Assembly: GCA_024235595.1 (NCBI GenBank)
Contig: JACKMC010000005.1
Location: forward strand, 186,001-250,000
Length of the DNA: 64,000 nt
Origin: Zoogloeaceae bacterium
Lineage (GTDB): Bacteria; Pseudomonadota; Gammaproteobacteria; Burkholderiales; Rhodocyclaceae
Reading direction: 5' to 3'
This document shows positions 13,158 to 23,625 of this stretch, one piece after another (the first letter of the stretch is position 1; the number at the start of each line of letters is the position of its first letter). Made by a program: the position numbers and the translations under genes. The notes beneath the pieces are model-generated. The model was given only the letters and a program-made list of their open reading frames with translations. It was not told the DNA's origin and ran no database searches.

Positions 13158-14576
13158 TCAGTCCGGCCACACCACGCGCATCAGGTTGGTGCTGCCGGGG
13201 GTGCCGAAGGGCACGCCGGCGGTGAGCAGCACCGCCGCGCCGGGCTTGATCAGGCCCTCGGCCTGGCAGGCGGCGGTGGCCTCGGCCACCATCTCGGCGT
13301 CGCTCGCGCATTCGGTGTCGCAGCGGCGCGAGCGCACCCCCCACACCAGCGCCAGGCGCCCGGCCACCTCGGCGCGCGGCGACAGGCTCACCACCGGTGA
13401 GCGCGGGCGCTGGTTGGCGATGCGCAGCGTGGTCGAGCCCGAGGCGGTGAAGGCCACCGTGGCCGAGACCGGCAGCGCGGCCGAGACCGCGCGGATGGCG
13501 GTGCCGACCGCATCGGTGCCGGTGGCGGCGACGCGCGAGCTGATCGCCTCCATGAGCTTGCGCTGCAGCGGGTCGGCTTCGGTGCGGGCGATGATGCGCG
13601 CCATCATCGAGACCGCCTCGACCGGGTAGGCGCCCGAGGCCGATTCGGCCGACAGCATCACCGCATCGACGCCGTCGAACACCGCGGTGGCGACGTCCGA
13701 GACTTCGGCGCGGGTGGGGCTCGGGGCGGTGATCATCGATTCGAGCATCTGGGTGGCGATCACCACCGGCTTGCCCGCTTCGCGGCAGGCGGCGACGATG
13801 CGCTTTTGCTGCACCGGCACCTCTTCGGCGGGCAGCTCCACGCCGAGGTCGCCGCGCGCCACCATGATGCCGTCGGACTCGGCGATGATGCCCTCGAGGC
13901 AGGCCAGCGCGGCGGGCTTCTCGACCTTGGCCATGAGCAGGGCCCGCTCGCCGATGATCGCGCGCGCCTCGATCAGGTCCTCGGGGCGCTGCACGAAGGA
14001 GAGCGCCACCCAGTCGACCCCGAGCCCGAGCCCGAACAGCAGGTCGGCGTGGTCCTTGTCGGTCATCGCCGACAGCGGCAGCGTCACCGAGGGCACGTTC
14101 ACCCCCTTGCGGTCGGAGAGCACGCCGGCGGTCTGGGTCTGGGCCTCGACCCAGCCCTCGCCGCTGGCCACCACGGTGAGGCGCATCTTGCCGTCGTCGA
14201 TCAGCAGTTCATGGCCGGCCGAGACCGCGCCGATGATCTCCGGATGGGGGATCGCCACCCGCGTGGCGTCGCCCGGCGTGCGGTCGAGGTCGAAGCGGAT
14301 GCGGTGGCCCGCCGGCAGCGACACCTTGCCCTCGGCGAAGGTGCCCAGGCGCAGCTTGGGACCCTGCAGGTCCATGAGGATGCCGATCGGGCGGCCCAGC
14401 TCGGCCTCGACCGCGCGGATCATGGCGTGCACCTCGCGGTGCTGCTCGTGGCTGCCGTGGCTGAAGTTGAGCCGGAACACGTCGGCGCCGGCCTCGACCA
14501 GCGCGCGGATGGTCGCCGGCTTGGCACTGGCCGGGCCCAGCGTGGACAGGATCTTGGTGAACTTGGTGGGGGTCAT
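13158..14576 (-). CDS. pyk: Pyruvate kinase
   Basis: Transfers phosphate from PEP to ADP. The 472-aa protein begins TKFTKILSTLGPASAKP, with the first barrel motifs FRLNFSHGSHEQH, the B-domain insert (~residues 70-165), and the signature IMVARGDLGVELPAEEVPV with metal ligand Glu and Asp. A regulatory C-domain follows (TASGSTTLRIANQRP). It lies between eda (39-bp gap) and gapN and takes the PEP made by GpmA and Eno to pyruvate, the same product Eda yields directly. Confidence 0.96.
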   Translation of the reverse strand: MTPTKFTKILSTLGPASAKPATIRALVEAGADVFRLNFSHGSHEQHREVHAMIRAVEAELGRPIGILMDLQGPKLRLGTFAEGKVSLPAGHRIRFDLDRTPGDATRVAIPHPEIIGAVSAGHELLIDDGKMRLTVVASGEGWVEAQTQTAGVLSDRKGVNVPSVTLPLSAMTDKDHADLLFGLGLGVDWVALSFVQRPEDLIEARAIIGERALLMAKVEKPAALACLEGIIAESDGIMVARGDLGVELPAEEVPVQQKRIVAACREAGKPVVIATQMLESMITAPSPTRAEVSDVATAVFDGVDAVMLSAESASGAYPVEAVSMMARIIARTEADPLQRKLMEAISSRVAATGTDAVGTAIRAVSAALPVSATVAFTASGSTTLRIANQRPRSPVVSLSPRAEVAGRLALVWGVRSRRCDTECASDAEMVAEATAACQAEGLIKPGAAVLLTAGVPFGTPGSTNLMRVVWPD

Positions 14577-14615
14577 GGGGGGATACCGTGGTGATGGGGC
14601 AGGGGTGCGGGGGGC

Positions 14616-15257
14616 TTAGGCCCGTACCTGGGAGGTCGGACGCAGCGCCGCGGCGGCGCGGGCCAGGGCGGTGATGGCGTCCCAGTCGCCGGCGCGCACC
14701 AGCTCGGCCGGGCACAGCCACGAGCCGCCCACGCAGGCCACGTTGGGCAGCGCCAGGAAGGCCGGGGCGCTGGCCGCGTCGATGCCGCCGGTGGGGCAGA
14801 AGCGGGCCTGCGGGAAAGGTCCGCCCATGGCCTTGAGCATGGCCATGCCGCCGGCCTGGGCCGCCGGGAAGAGCTTGAAGGTGTCGAAGCCGGCGTCCAT
14901 CGCGGTGATCACGTCGGAGGGGGTCATCACCGCCGGCAGGAAGGGAATCGGCGAGGTGCGGGCCGCCTCGAGCAGCGCCGGCGAGGCGCCCGGGCTGATC
15001 GCGAAGACGGCGCCGGCCTTGGCCGCCGCGTCGAGGTCGGCGGCGCTCAGCACGGTGCCGGCGCCGAGCAGCGCCTCGGGCACTTCGGCGGCGATGGCGC
15101 GCATGCACTCGAGCGCGACCGGGGTGCGCAGGGTCACTTCGAGCACCCGGATGCCACCGGCCACCAGGGCACGGGCCAGCGGCACGGCATGGGCCACCTC
15201 TTCGAGAACGATCACCGGCATCACCGGGCTGGCGGCCAGAACGGAACGGATATCCAC
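14616..15257 (-). CDS. eda: KDPG aldolase (2-dehydro-3-deoxy-6-phosphogluconate aldolase)
   Basis: Class I aldolase splitting KDPG into pyruvate and glyceraldehyde-3-P. At 213 aa it has the family's key residues: Glu40 and Arg44 (RVLEVTLRTP), the GAGTVLS phosphate/pyruvate loop, Schiff-base Lys128 in DTFKLFPA, and the CPTGGID phosphate-binding motif. No edd or zwf accompanies it. The KDPG source in this region is instead KdgK (30164) acting on KDG from alginate, so this copy probably serves uronate breakdown. It sits between the MFS carrier and pyk in the same direction. Confidence 0.96.
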   Translation of the reverse strand: MDIRSVLAASPVMPVIVLEEVAHAVPLARALVAGGIRVLEVTLRTPVALECMRAIAAEVPEALLGAGTVLSAADLDAAAKAGAVFAISPGASPALLEAARTSPIPFLPAVMTPSDVITAMDAGFDTFKLFPAAQAGGMAMLKAMGGPFPQARFCPTGGIDAASAPAFLALPNVACVGGSWLCPAELVRAGDWDAITALARAAAALRPTSQVRA

Positions 15258-15377
15258 TTGCAGTCTCCTTGGGGGTTTTCGTTTATTGAGTCTGTGGGGC
15301 CGGGCAGGGTCGAAACGCCGCCGGCAGTGCAGGGAAAACGGACGCGGCGTGAAGCCTTGCGTCGCAGACGAATTTCT

Positions 15378-16589
15378 TCATGGGCGACCCAGCCCGGCGC
15401 GAAGGCCGCGGGGAACCCAGCTGTTGGAGGCCACCAGCGTGCCCATGATCCAGAACATCACGCCCGGCCCCAGCACCGTGCCGGCGGCCCCGAAGGCCAG
15501 CGGCATGACACTGTTGGAGACGCTGATCGCCATCGAGCGAAAGGCGATGGTCTCGCCATGGCGCCCCGCCGGTGAAAGGTGATACAGCGCCGTGACCACG
15601 GTGGGCTGCACCGCACCCAGGGTCAGCCCCAGCAGCGCGGCGCACACGCTCATCAGCAAGGGCGTGGTGGCAAACGGATAGACAAGGAAGATCGAGCCGG
15701 TCACCAGCATCGCCGAGCACAGCAGCTTGATTTCATCCACACGATGGGCAAGCAGGGGCACGATGAAGCGCACCACGGTGACTGCCAGCGTGAAGGTGGC
15801 CAGTACCACGCCGATGGTCGAGGCGTTGAAGTCGCGAGCATGGCCCAGCACCGGCACCGCAAAACTGTGGATATCCCAGCTCGCCGACAGCAGCCAATTG
15901 ACGAACAGCAGCCGGCGCAGGCCCGGCACCGCCAGCAGCTCGGCGACGGTGCCGCGAGGCCCGGCGGAGGCCTGGTCCACGCTGGCGCCTTGTTGCGCGA
16001 CGCCGCGCGCGAACCACAGCGACAGCAAGGGCAGCCCCATCATCGCGGCGTAGGCCCATGAGTAGCCGCCGACATCGATCATGACCCCCGCCAGCACCGG
16101 CCCCACCGCACTGGCAAAGGCCGGCGCCATGCCCAGCCAGCTGAAGATCCGCAGCCGCGAGGTGGTGTCGACTGCAAACTGCCCGCCGGTGCGCTGGGTG
16201 GCGATGCCGCAGATGTTTGCCCCGGTGCCCGAGGCGGCGGCTGCCAGGCACAACAGACCGAACTGCCAGCCACCCGGCAGCCAGCAGGCTGCCAGGGCGA
16301 GCGCTGCACCACAGACGGTCAGGGCGACCGCCAGGCGCAGCGGGTGGTGATAGCCGCGACGATCGGCCAGGCGACCGGCGGCCATCGCGGTGAGCACCGG
16401 CAAGGCGGTGAACAATGCCAGCAGCACGCCCACCGACCAGGCCGCATGGCCGGCGTCCAGTGCCTGCAAGGGCGCGGCCATGCGTTGCCCCGCCATCGCC
16501 GCATTCACCGCCAACTGGCTGAACACCAGTGGCAGCACCTGGCGCGGGTCGAACGCCGGCATCGCAGCCGGCGAAGGGTGGCTTGGCAT
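15378..16589 (-). CDS. MFS transporter, probably for a uronate or oligouronate
   Basis: 403-aa integral membrane protein with about 12 hydrophobic segments and a typical MFS loop motif (GRLADRRGYHHPLRL) between segments 2 and 3. The C-terminal half contains a similar pattern (VPLLAHRVDEIKLL). It lies directly behind the PL15 lyase gene (15-bp gap) and before eda, so it is probably co-expressed with alginate catabolism. Import of monomeric or short unsaturated uronates is a reasonable guess from position only; export cannot be excluded from sequence. Confidence 0.75.
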   Translation of the reverse strand: MPSHPSPAAMPAFDPRQVLPLVFSQLAVNAAMAGQRMAAPLQALDAGHAAWSVGVLLALFTALPVLTAMAAGRLADRRGYHHPLRLAVALTVCGAALALAACWLPGGWQFGLLCLAAAASGTGANICGIATQRTGGQFAVDTTSRLRIFSWLGMAPAFASAVGPVLAGVMIDVGGYSWAYAAMMGLPLLSLWFARGVAQQGASVDQASAGPRGTVAELLAVPGLRRLLFVNWLLSASWDIHSFAVPVLGHARDFNASTIGVVLATFTLAVTVVRFIVPLLAHRVDEIKLLCSAMLVTGSIFLVYPFATTPLLMSVCAALLGLTLGAVQPTVVTALYHLSPAGRHGETIAFRSMAISVSNSVMPLAFGAAGTVLGPGVMFWIMGTLVASNSWVPRGLRAGLGRP

Positions 16590-16603
16590 CGTCTATGGAC
16601 CGC

Positions 16604-18913
16604 TCAGAAGCGCTTCGGCAGCGTGATGGAGTAGCTTTGGTCCTGGGCATCCTGGAAATAGACATGCACCGCGAAACCCTGGTCATCGATGAAGTGGTGC
16701 AGCCGCTCGACGTGGCCGTGACGATAAGGGGTGAGCAGCGTGACCAGGGTGTGGGCACGAGCACGCGGCGTCGTCGCGATCACCCGATGGTGACGCGGGA
16801 GGCCCTCGATCTCGGCCGGATCGACATCGTCGAAGCCCTCGACCGTGGACAGGCTGACCGGTCCGGAGGTGCTGAAGAGGAACTCGCCGGTGATGCCGCC
16901 ACGCTGCCCATCGTAGCGGAAGCTGCTCTGGCCGAGCCTGGGTGCGGCCATGAGCTGCATCAGCCACTGGATGTCGCCCTCCTGGTCGAGTTCGACTTCA
17001 TCGACGACCACCAGGTGGCGCCCGCGGATGAGGTGGAAGTCGCGCCGGTAGCTGCGCAGGTAGGGTACTTCGTGACGATAGGCCTGGGTCGGGTCGAGGC
17101 TGATGAAGACCGTACCGTCGTCCTGCTCACGGGCCTCGAGCACCTTGCCCACGGACTGGATCTGGCGCGACTTGTCGGCGCCCGCATACTGGCCGCAGCC
17201 GTCGATGAGAATCGCGTTCTTGCTCTTCGTCAGACGACGCCACTGGCGGTGCATGCTGGTGTTGAAACCGACGTAGTAGCCACTCTGGATGGCCAGCTCC
17301 TCGCCGTGGGCGAACAGCAGGAAGGCACCCTGGTCGCCATGGCTGTGGCTGATCGATCCGTAGCGGCTGGCCTTGGTGACGAACTGCAGATGCTCGTCGG
17401 GGTCGTCCAGCTGGCGCTGCACGGCAACCCAGCCGACGTCCTTGAAATGGCGCATCAGCGGCAGGTCGCCGGGTTCGACCGCGCTCACTTGCGGCCAGTC
17501 GTGACGGTACTGCAGGTCGTCGAAGGCGAAGCTCCACCAGCCGTAGTTGTAGAACTCGTTCTCGGTGCCCCTGGCCTGCTCGCACATGCGCTCGAAGTAC
17601 CACTGCAGGTGCCCGTCGCCGGTCACGGCAGCGAAGTGGCGAACGTTGTAGCCGACCTTCAGGCTCGGCAGATCGCCCAGCGTGGAGTCGTCGCCGAAAC
17701 AGCAGCGCGCGGTGTCCGGCGCCTTGGTGTAGAGCGGGAAGCTGCCGGTGTGCTGGAAGAACACGCGACGATAGAGGTCATGACCGGTGAACTTGAGCAG
17801 CAGGTTGCCGGCATCGATCATGTAGGCCATGGCCGTGGTCCAGTAGTGCGGTCCCTCGGCCCAGCCACCGTCCGCGCCGCCCCACGGCGAGTAAAGGGTG
17901 TCGTAATAGTCGATCGCGAAGTCCAGCCACTCCTCGGCGCGCGGGTGCTCGCCGAGCAGAGCGATGCAGGCCGGCACCATCACCGAGGCGACCGAACGCA
18001 CGGCATGGCTGTCATAGGGGAAGACGTGGATGCGGGCATGGTCGATCACATGCGCGGCGACCTCTTCGAGGCGCGTCACCAGCGCCTCGCGGACCTCGGC
18101 GCGCTCCTCGTCGCTGAGCTCGTCGTGCAGCCAGTCGTAGCCCCAGGCCAGCGCTCCGGTGACACGGAATGCGGCTTCATCGTTGTAGGCCCGCGAGGTG
18201 GTGCCGAGCGCGTCGAAACGCGCGACATGCAGCAACCAGCGGCGCGCCTGGGCGATCAGTTCGACATCCTGCAGCACCATGCCGGCCACCGCGAGGTGGC
18301 GCACCCCGTAGAGCAGTTCCTGGCAGTCGATGTACATCTGGCGCCACAGTGGCGGCGTACGCATGTTGCCGGGGTAGCGCTGCGGCTCGGGGATGGGCTC
18401 GCGATCGACCCAGGGCGCCACCGCGGTGGCGAAAAAGCTGTTCCAGCCAATGTGCTGCGGATCGGCCCGGATCTCGTCACCGAGGGCGCGCACCTCGTCG
18501 GGCGCCAGCCACAGCCGTGGATGCTGCTGTTCGCAACTGGCATAGCGCTGCGCCCGCTTCAGACCCGGCGCTTCGACCAGGCCCTCGGCCAGCGTGAATT
18601 CCAGTTCGGCGCTCCATTCCGAGGCCGGGGCAGCGAGTTCGTCCGACCACAGTGCGTAGCTCCAGGCATAGCGTCCGGGTGCGAAGATGCGGTCGGGGGT
18701 GTGAAAATTCAGGCGCAGACCGGTGGCGATGGTCTCCGCGGAGCCGTCACCGTCGAGGCGGCGCAGACGCAATGCATATCGTGCACCTGCGTCGATGTCG
18801 GGAATCCAGGCGAAGCGCGGCGGGTTTTCGATCGGTGCTGCATCGGGACGCGGTGTCGGCTGGATCGTCAGGCGACCGCCGGCCGGCCGCTCCAGGGTAG
18901 TGAGTGTGCTCAT
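16604..18913 (-). CDS. Exo-type oligoalginate lyase, polysaccharide lyase family 15
   Basis: 769-aa protein matching the Agrobacterium Atu3025 / Sphingomonas A1-IV type as I recall those sequences. It has an N-terminal beta-sandwich (ENPPRFAWIPDIDAGARY), an alpha/alpha-barrel, and a heparinase-II/III-like C-terminal beta-sheet domain (SHSHGDQGAFLL, residues 522-533). His303 in FPYDSHAVRS and Tyr357 in EGPHYWTT keep exactly the 54-residue spacing of the catalytic His311/Tyr365 pair of Atu3025. It releases unsaturated monouronate, which opens to DEH, from oligoalginate. There is no signal peptide, so it acts in the cytoplasm on imported oligomers. Start ATG 18913 is preferred to the GTG at 18988 that overlaps algQ. 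It follows algQ across a strong hairpin. Confidence 0.9.
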   Translation of the reverse strand: MSTLTTLERPAGGRLTIQPTPRPDAAPIENPPRFAWIPDIDAGARYALRLRRLDGDGSAETIATGLRLNFHTPDRIFAPGRYAWSYALWSDELAAPASEWSAELEFTLAEGLVEAPGLKRAQRYASCEQQHPRLWLAPDEVRALGDEIRADPQHIGWNSFFATAVAPWVDREPIPEPQRYPGNMRTPPLWRQMYIDCQELLYGVRHLAVAGMVLQDVELIAQARRWLLHVARFDALGTTSRAYNDEAAFRVTGALAWGYDWLHDELSDEERAEVREALVTRLEEVAAHVIDHARIHVFPYDSHAVRSVASVMVPACIALLGEHPRAEEWLDFAIDYYDTLYSPWGGADGGWAEGPHYWTTAMAYMIDAGNLLLKFTGHDLYRRVFFQHTGSFPLYTKAPDTARCCFGDDSTLGDLPSLKVGYNVRHFAAVTGDGHLQWYFERMCEQARGTENEFYNYGWWSFAFDDLQYRHDWPQVSAVEPGDLPLMRHFKDVGWVAVQRQLDDPDEHLQFVTKASRYGSISHSHGDQGAFLLFAHGEELAIQSGYYVGFNTSMHRQWRRLTKSKNAILIDGCGQYAGADKSRQIQSVGKVLEAREQDDGTVFISLDPTQAYRHEVPYLRSYRRDFHLIRGRHLVVVDEVELDQEGDIQWLMQLMAAPRLGQSSFRYDGQRGGITGEFLFSTSGPVSLSTVEGFDDVDPAEIEGLPRHHRVIATTPRARAHTLVTLLTPYRHGHVERLHHFIDDQGFAVHVYFQDAQDQSYSITLPKRF

Positions 18914-18946
18914 GGTGTTGGCCCGTAGGGTTGGGGTGCTGCCGGG

Positions 18947-18977
18947 AGCGCTGGCACGGCATCGCCGCGCCAGCGCT
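18947..18977 (-). terminator. Intercistronic hairpin behind algQ
   Basis: Perfect 9-bp stem AGCGCTGGC/GCCAGCGCT with a 13-nt loop, 8 bp after the algQ stop and without a T tract. Position and shape resemble the mRNA-stabilising hairpins behind binding-protein genes of ABC operons, which let the binding protein be made in excess over downstream genes. Confidence 0.5.
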
Positions 18978-18984
18978 GTGCCGG

Positions 18985-20541
18985 TCACTTGCCGTATTGG
19001 CGGTCGTAGGCTTTCTGCATGACTGCCAGGACTTCGGGCAAGCCATTACGCTTGAGGTGCGCCTGATAATCGCCCCAGGTCTTGTCGACGTCCTTGGTGC
19101 CGAGCACCCAGTTTTGCGCCATTTCGGACATGTAGGTCTCGAGGTCGGGCCAGTACCTGTCGTACACCGCGCGCTCATCGGCGGTCATGTTGACGCCGGG
19201 GAACTGCGGCACGTTGTAGCCTTCCTTGATATACAGGTCACGACCGGCGAGGCCGCTGGGGAAGGTCCATTGCGCCTCATAGGCGTAGTCCATGTGGAAG
19301 CCCAGCGGGATCTGCGCGCCGATGTCCCACAACTGGCTGTTCACCGGCTTGCCGTTCGTCAGGATCGCTTCCGTAAACACCGGCTTGCCGTCCTTCATGG
19401 TGTATTGCTGACCCTCGACACCGAAGTTGGAGAGGCGCCGGCCCACGGGGCTGTAGTAGAAGTCGAACAGCTTGACGGTCTCCACCGGGTGCTTGTTGGA
19501 GAACGACATCGCCCAGCCGTCGGGCATCACCAGCTTGCGCGCGTCTTCCTCGTAGCGTTTGCCGTTGATGTCGGCCGGCGGGGCAATGGCTACCAGCTTG
19601 AAGCCCGGTACGCGAGAGGGGATCGAGCTCGGCTGGTTGTAGGTGCTGGTGCTGGCGAACCAGTCATGCGTCATGCCGCCCTGATCGGCGCTGAAGAGCT
19701 GCTCGCGGGCACGCGATTTGCGGGTGAAGATCTCCTTGTCGATCAGGCCCTCGGCATACCACTTGCCCACATTCTTGATCGCATTCTTGAAGCGCTCCTC
19801 GGCGAAGGGGTGCACCACCTTGCCATCGCGTTCGAGGAAGTCCATCGTGGTATTGGAGCCCGAAGAGCGCGCACCCCACAGCAGCACCAGGCGATAGACC
19901 TCGTTGGGGCTGGCATTGAACCAGGGGATCTCGTCCTTCTTGCCGTTGCCGTTGGGATCGCGATCGCGGAAAGCCTTGAGCACGGTGTAGAGCTCGTCGA
20001 CGTTCTGCGGGGCCTTCAGGCCGAGCTTGTCGAGCCAGTCCTGGCGCACCCACCAGCCGCGCGACACGGTGCCATCCGGCACGTAGGGGAAGAAGTAGAT
20101 GTTGCCGTCGGGCGCGGTGATCGCCTTGGCGATCTTCGGGTTTTCCTTCAGGAAGGCCTTGAAGTTGGGTGCGTGCTGGTCGATCAGCTTGTTCAGCGGC
20201 TGCAGCGCACCTTCCATGCCGCGGCGGATGAACTCGTCCTTCAGGCCATCGCCGCCGATGATGTCGGGCAGCTTGCCGGAGGCCATCAGCAGGTTGTATT
20301 GCTCGCGGCTGTTGGTCGCCACCTTGCTCGCGGTATTGACCAGCTTGATGTTGGTGAGGCGGGTCAGCTCCTTGGCCACCGGCCAGTCTTCGTTCCACAC
20401 GTACTTGTCGCGGAAGTGCATGTGGATGCTGAGATCCAGGGGCTTGGCCGAAATCGGCTGGACAGCCTGTGCCTGGGCGGGGGCCGCCGTTACGAACAGG
20501 CTGATGGCAGCAGCGATGGCGGTGATGCAGATCTTGTTCAT
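18985..20541 (-). CDS. algQ: Alginate-binding periplasmic protein (AlgQ type)
   Basis: 518-aa ABC-transporter solute-binding protein that captures alginate oligomers in the periplasm. The signal peptide MNKICITAIAAAISLFVTAA is followed by AQAQA. The mature part matches Sphingomonas A1 AlgQ1/AlgQ2 closely by recollection: LSIHMHFRDKYVWNEDWPVA (residues 38-57), MASGKLPDIIGGDGLKDEF, and the EF-hand-like calcium site DPNGNGKKDE (195-204), which is characteristic of AlgQ. The C-terminus (MQKAYDRQYGK) also matches. Start ATG 20541 has GGAGAC upstream. It is co-directional with algM2, algM1 and algS. Confidence 0.92.
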   Translation of the reverse strand: MNKICITAIAAAISLFVTAAPAQAQAVQPISAKPLDLSIHMHFRDKYVWNEDWPVAKELTRLTNIKLVNTASKVATNSREQYNLLMASGKLPDIIGGDGLKDEFIRRGMEGALQPLNKLIDQHAPNFKAFLKENPKIAKAITAPDGNIYFFPYVPDGTVSRGWWVRQDWLDKLGLKAPQNVDELYTVLKAFRDRDPNGNGKKDEIPWFNASPNEVYRLVLLWGARSSGSNTTMDFLERDGKVVHPFAEERFKNAIKNVGKWYAEGLIDKEIFTRKSRAREQLFSADQGGMTHDWFASTSTYNQPSSIPSRVPGFKLVAIAPPADINGKRYEEDARKLVMPDGWAMSFSNKHPVETVKLFDFYYSPVGRRLSNFGVEGQQYTMKDGKPVFTEAILTNGKPVNSQLWDIGAQIPLGFHMDYAYEAQWTFPSGLAGRDLYIKEGYNVPQFPGVNMTADERAVYDRYWPDLETYMSEMAQNWVLGTKDVDKTWGDYQAHLKRNGLPEVLAVMQKAYDRQYGK

Positions 20542-20594
20542 TGAGTGTCTCCGATTGTGCTTTTGGTTTGTGCAGTGGGTCCGGTTGGCTGGGC

Positions 20595-21476
20595 TCATTC
20601 CTTGACGCCACCCATCATCACGCCCTTGGTGAAGTACTTCTGGATCATGGGATACACGATCACCACGGGAATCATCGACAGGACGATGATCGCGCCGGTG
20701 ATGGTTTCGAGCGAGTAGGCCTGGGTGGCCATCGCCCCGGCTGCTTCCTCGGTCAGGTTGATGTCGACGATCATCTTCTTGAGGAAGACCTGCAGAGGGA
20801 TCTTGTTTTCGTCGCGAAGCATCACCATGGCCCAGAAGTAGCCGTTCCAGCGCGCGATCGCGCAGAGCATCGCGACCGTCGCGATGGCCGGCTTGGCCAG
20901 CGGGATGTAGACCTGCCAGAGGATCTGGAAATCGTTCGCCCCGTCCATGCGCGCGGCTTCCTCGAAGGACGGTGAAACCGACTCGAAGAAGTTGCGCATC
21001 AGGATGATGTTGAACGCGTTGACCGCGAAGGCGATCACGATGCCCCAGCGCGAGTCGAGCAGATCCAGATCACCGAGGTTGAGGTAGAACGGGATCATGC
21101 CGGCGTTGAACCACATCGTGAAGGCGACGAAAAAGCCGATCCAGCGCCGCCCCATCAGGCGTGGCTTGGACAGTGCATAGGCCGCCGGGATGATCAACGC
21201 CAGGCTGGTCAGCGTGCCGACCACGGTGTAGAACAAGGTGTTGGCGTAGGAGGTCCAGAACAACTTGTCCTGCAACACGTGGGCGTGTGCCGACAGGGTC
21301 CATTCCACCGGCCACAGCCAGACGCGGCCACTGGTCGCCGCATCGCCCGAACTCACCGACAGCGAGGTCACATAGACGATCGGATACAGGGCGCACAAGG
21401 CAAACACCACCAGCAGCGCGGTGTTGATTCGTCCGAACCAGCGATCGCCGGGCGAATAGATAGGAGTCGAGATCAT
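20595..21476 (-). CDS. algM2: Alginate ABC transporter permease (AlgM2 type)
   Basis: 293-aa inner-membrane permease with six predicted membrane segments, of the CUT1/LplC-YtcP group of carbohydrate permeases. The EAA loop that docks the ATPase reads FEEAARMDGANDFQILWQVY with IPLAKP following. The C-terminus VMMGGVKE is typical of the group. It lies between algQ and algM1 with short gaps (53 bp and 21 bp), so translation is probably coordinated. Confidence 0.9.
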   Translation of the reverse strand: MISTPIYSPGDRWFGRINTALLVVFALCALYPIVYVTSLSVSSGDAATSGRVWLWPVEWTLSAHAHVLQDKLFWTSYANTLFYTVVGTLTSLALIIPAAYALSKPRLMGRRWIGFFVAFTMWFNAGMIPFYLNLGDLDLLDSRWGIVIAFAVNAFNIILMRNFFESVSPSFEEAARMDGANDFQILWQVYIPLAKPAIATVAMLCAIARWNGYFWAMVMLRDENKIPLQVFLKKMIVDINLTEEAAGAMATQAYSLETITGAIIVLSMIPVVIVYPMIQKYFTKGVMMGGVKE

Positions 21477-21497
21477 GAGTGCACTCTCCGAAGGGGT

Positions 21498-22459
21498 TCA
21501 GAACACGCCGGTGCGCGTAATGCGCCGGCTGATCTTGTTGGCGGTCAGGACGAGGATCAGGGCAACCACTGCGTTGAAGATGCCGGCTGCAGCAGCCAGG
21601 TCGTAACGCGCACCCTGCAGACCGAGGCGGTAGATGTAGGTGCTGATCACATCTGCCGTCTCGTAGGTCGAGGGCTGGTAGAGCAGCACGATGTACTCGT
21701 AGCCGACCTCGAGAATGTGGCCGAGACGGATCACCAGCAGCACCGCGATGGTGGGCAGGATGCAGGGCACGGTGATGCGCCAGATCATCTGCCAGCGCGT
21801 CGCGCCATCGACCTGGGCCGATTCGTACAGGGCCGGGTTGATGCCCATGATGGCCGCCAGGTAGATGATCGAGTCGAAGCCGGCTTCCTTCCAGATCCCG
21901 GAGGAGATGTAGATCCCGCGGAACCACTCCGGACGGGTCAGGAAGTAGACCTGCTCGAGACCCAGTGCCCGCAATGCCGTATTCACGAGGCCGGTGGTCG
22001 GCGACAGGAAGGCGATCACGATACCCGCAACGATCACCACCGAGATGAAGTGCGGCAGGTACAGCACCGTCTGCACGGTCTTGCGGAAGCCCTTCGAGTG
22101 CACCTCGTTGATCATCAGTGCGAGGAGGATCGGCACCGGAGCAGCGAGGATCAGCGAATAGAAGCTGATCACCAGGGTGTTGCTGATCGCACGCAGGAAC
22201 TGGTCGCTATGGAACAGCGTCATGAAGTGCGCGAAGCCGATCCACTCACTGCCTTCGATGCCCTTGAAGGCGCTGAAGTGCTTGAAGGCGATCTGCAAGC
22301 CGTACATCGGCTTGTACATGAAGATCAGGAACCAGATCAGGGCCGGCGCAAGCATCGCGTAGAGCATCCAGTCGCGACGCATGGTCTCGATCACCTCTCC
22401 CCATTTTGACGCCCGCACCGGTTGCTTGACGAACGTGGCGGGGCTCTCGATAGCACCAC

Positions 22460-22463
<4 letters not shown>
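21498..22463 (-). CDS. algM1: Alginate ABC transporter permease (AlgM1 type)
   Basis: 321-aa inner-membrane permease, LplB-like, with a ~45-residue cytoplasmic N-terminal stretch before the first membrane segment (MLYAMLAPALIWFLIFMYKP). The EAA loop is YESAQVDGATRWQMIWRITV. Its ATG overlaps the algS stop (ATGA, 22460-22463), evidence of translational coupling with the ATPase subunit. It pairs with AlgM2 to form the transmembrane pathway. Confidence 0.9.
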
Positions 22464-23569
<1,106 letters not shown>

Positions 23570-23590
23570 GGTGTCTCCTTGATATGTTCT

Positions 23591-23617
23591 TTGAAAAATG
23601 AGGGGCCTTCAGGCCCC
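23591..23617 (-). terminator. Terminator-like hairpin between the SDR gene and algS
   Basis: GGGGCC-TGAA-GGCCCC followed by TCATTTTTC on the minus strand, in the 56-bp gap between the SDR stop and algS. It could attenuate porin/SDR transcripts before the ABC genes. Confidence 0.65.
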
Positions 23618-23625
23618 GTTTGGGG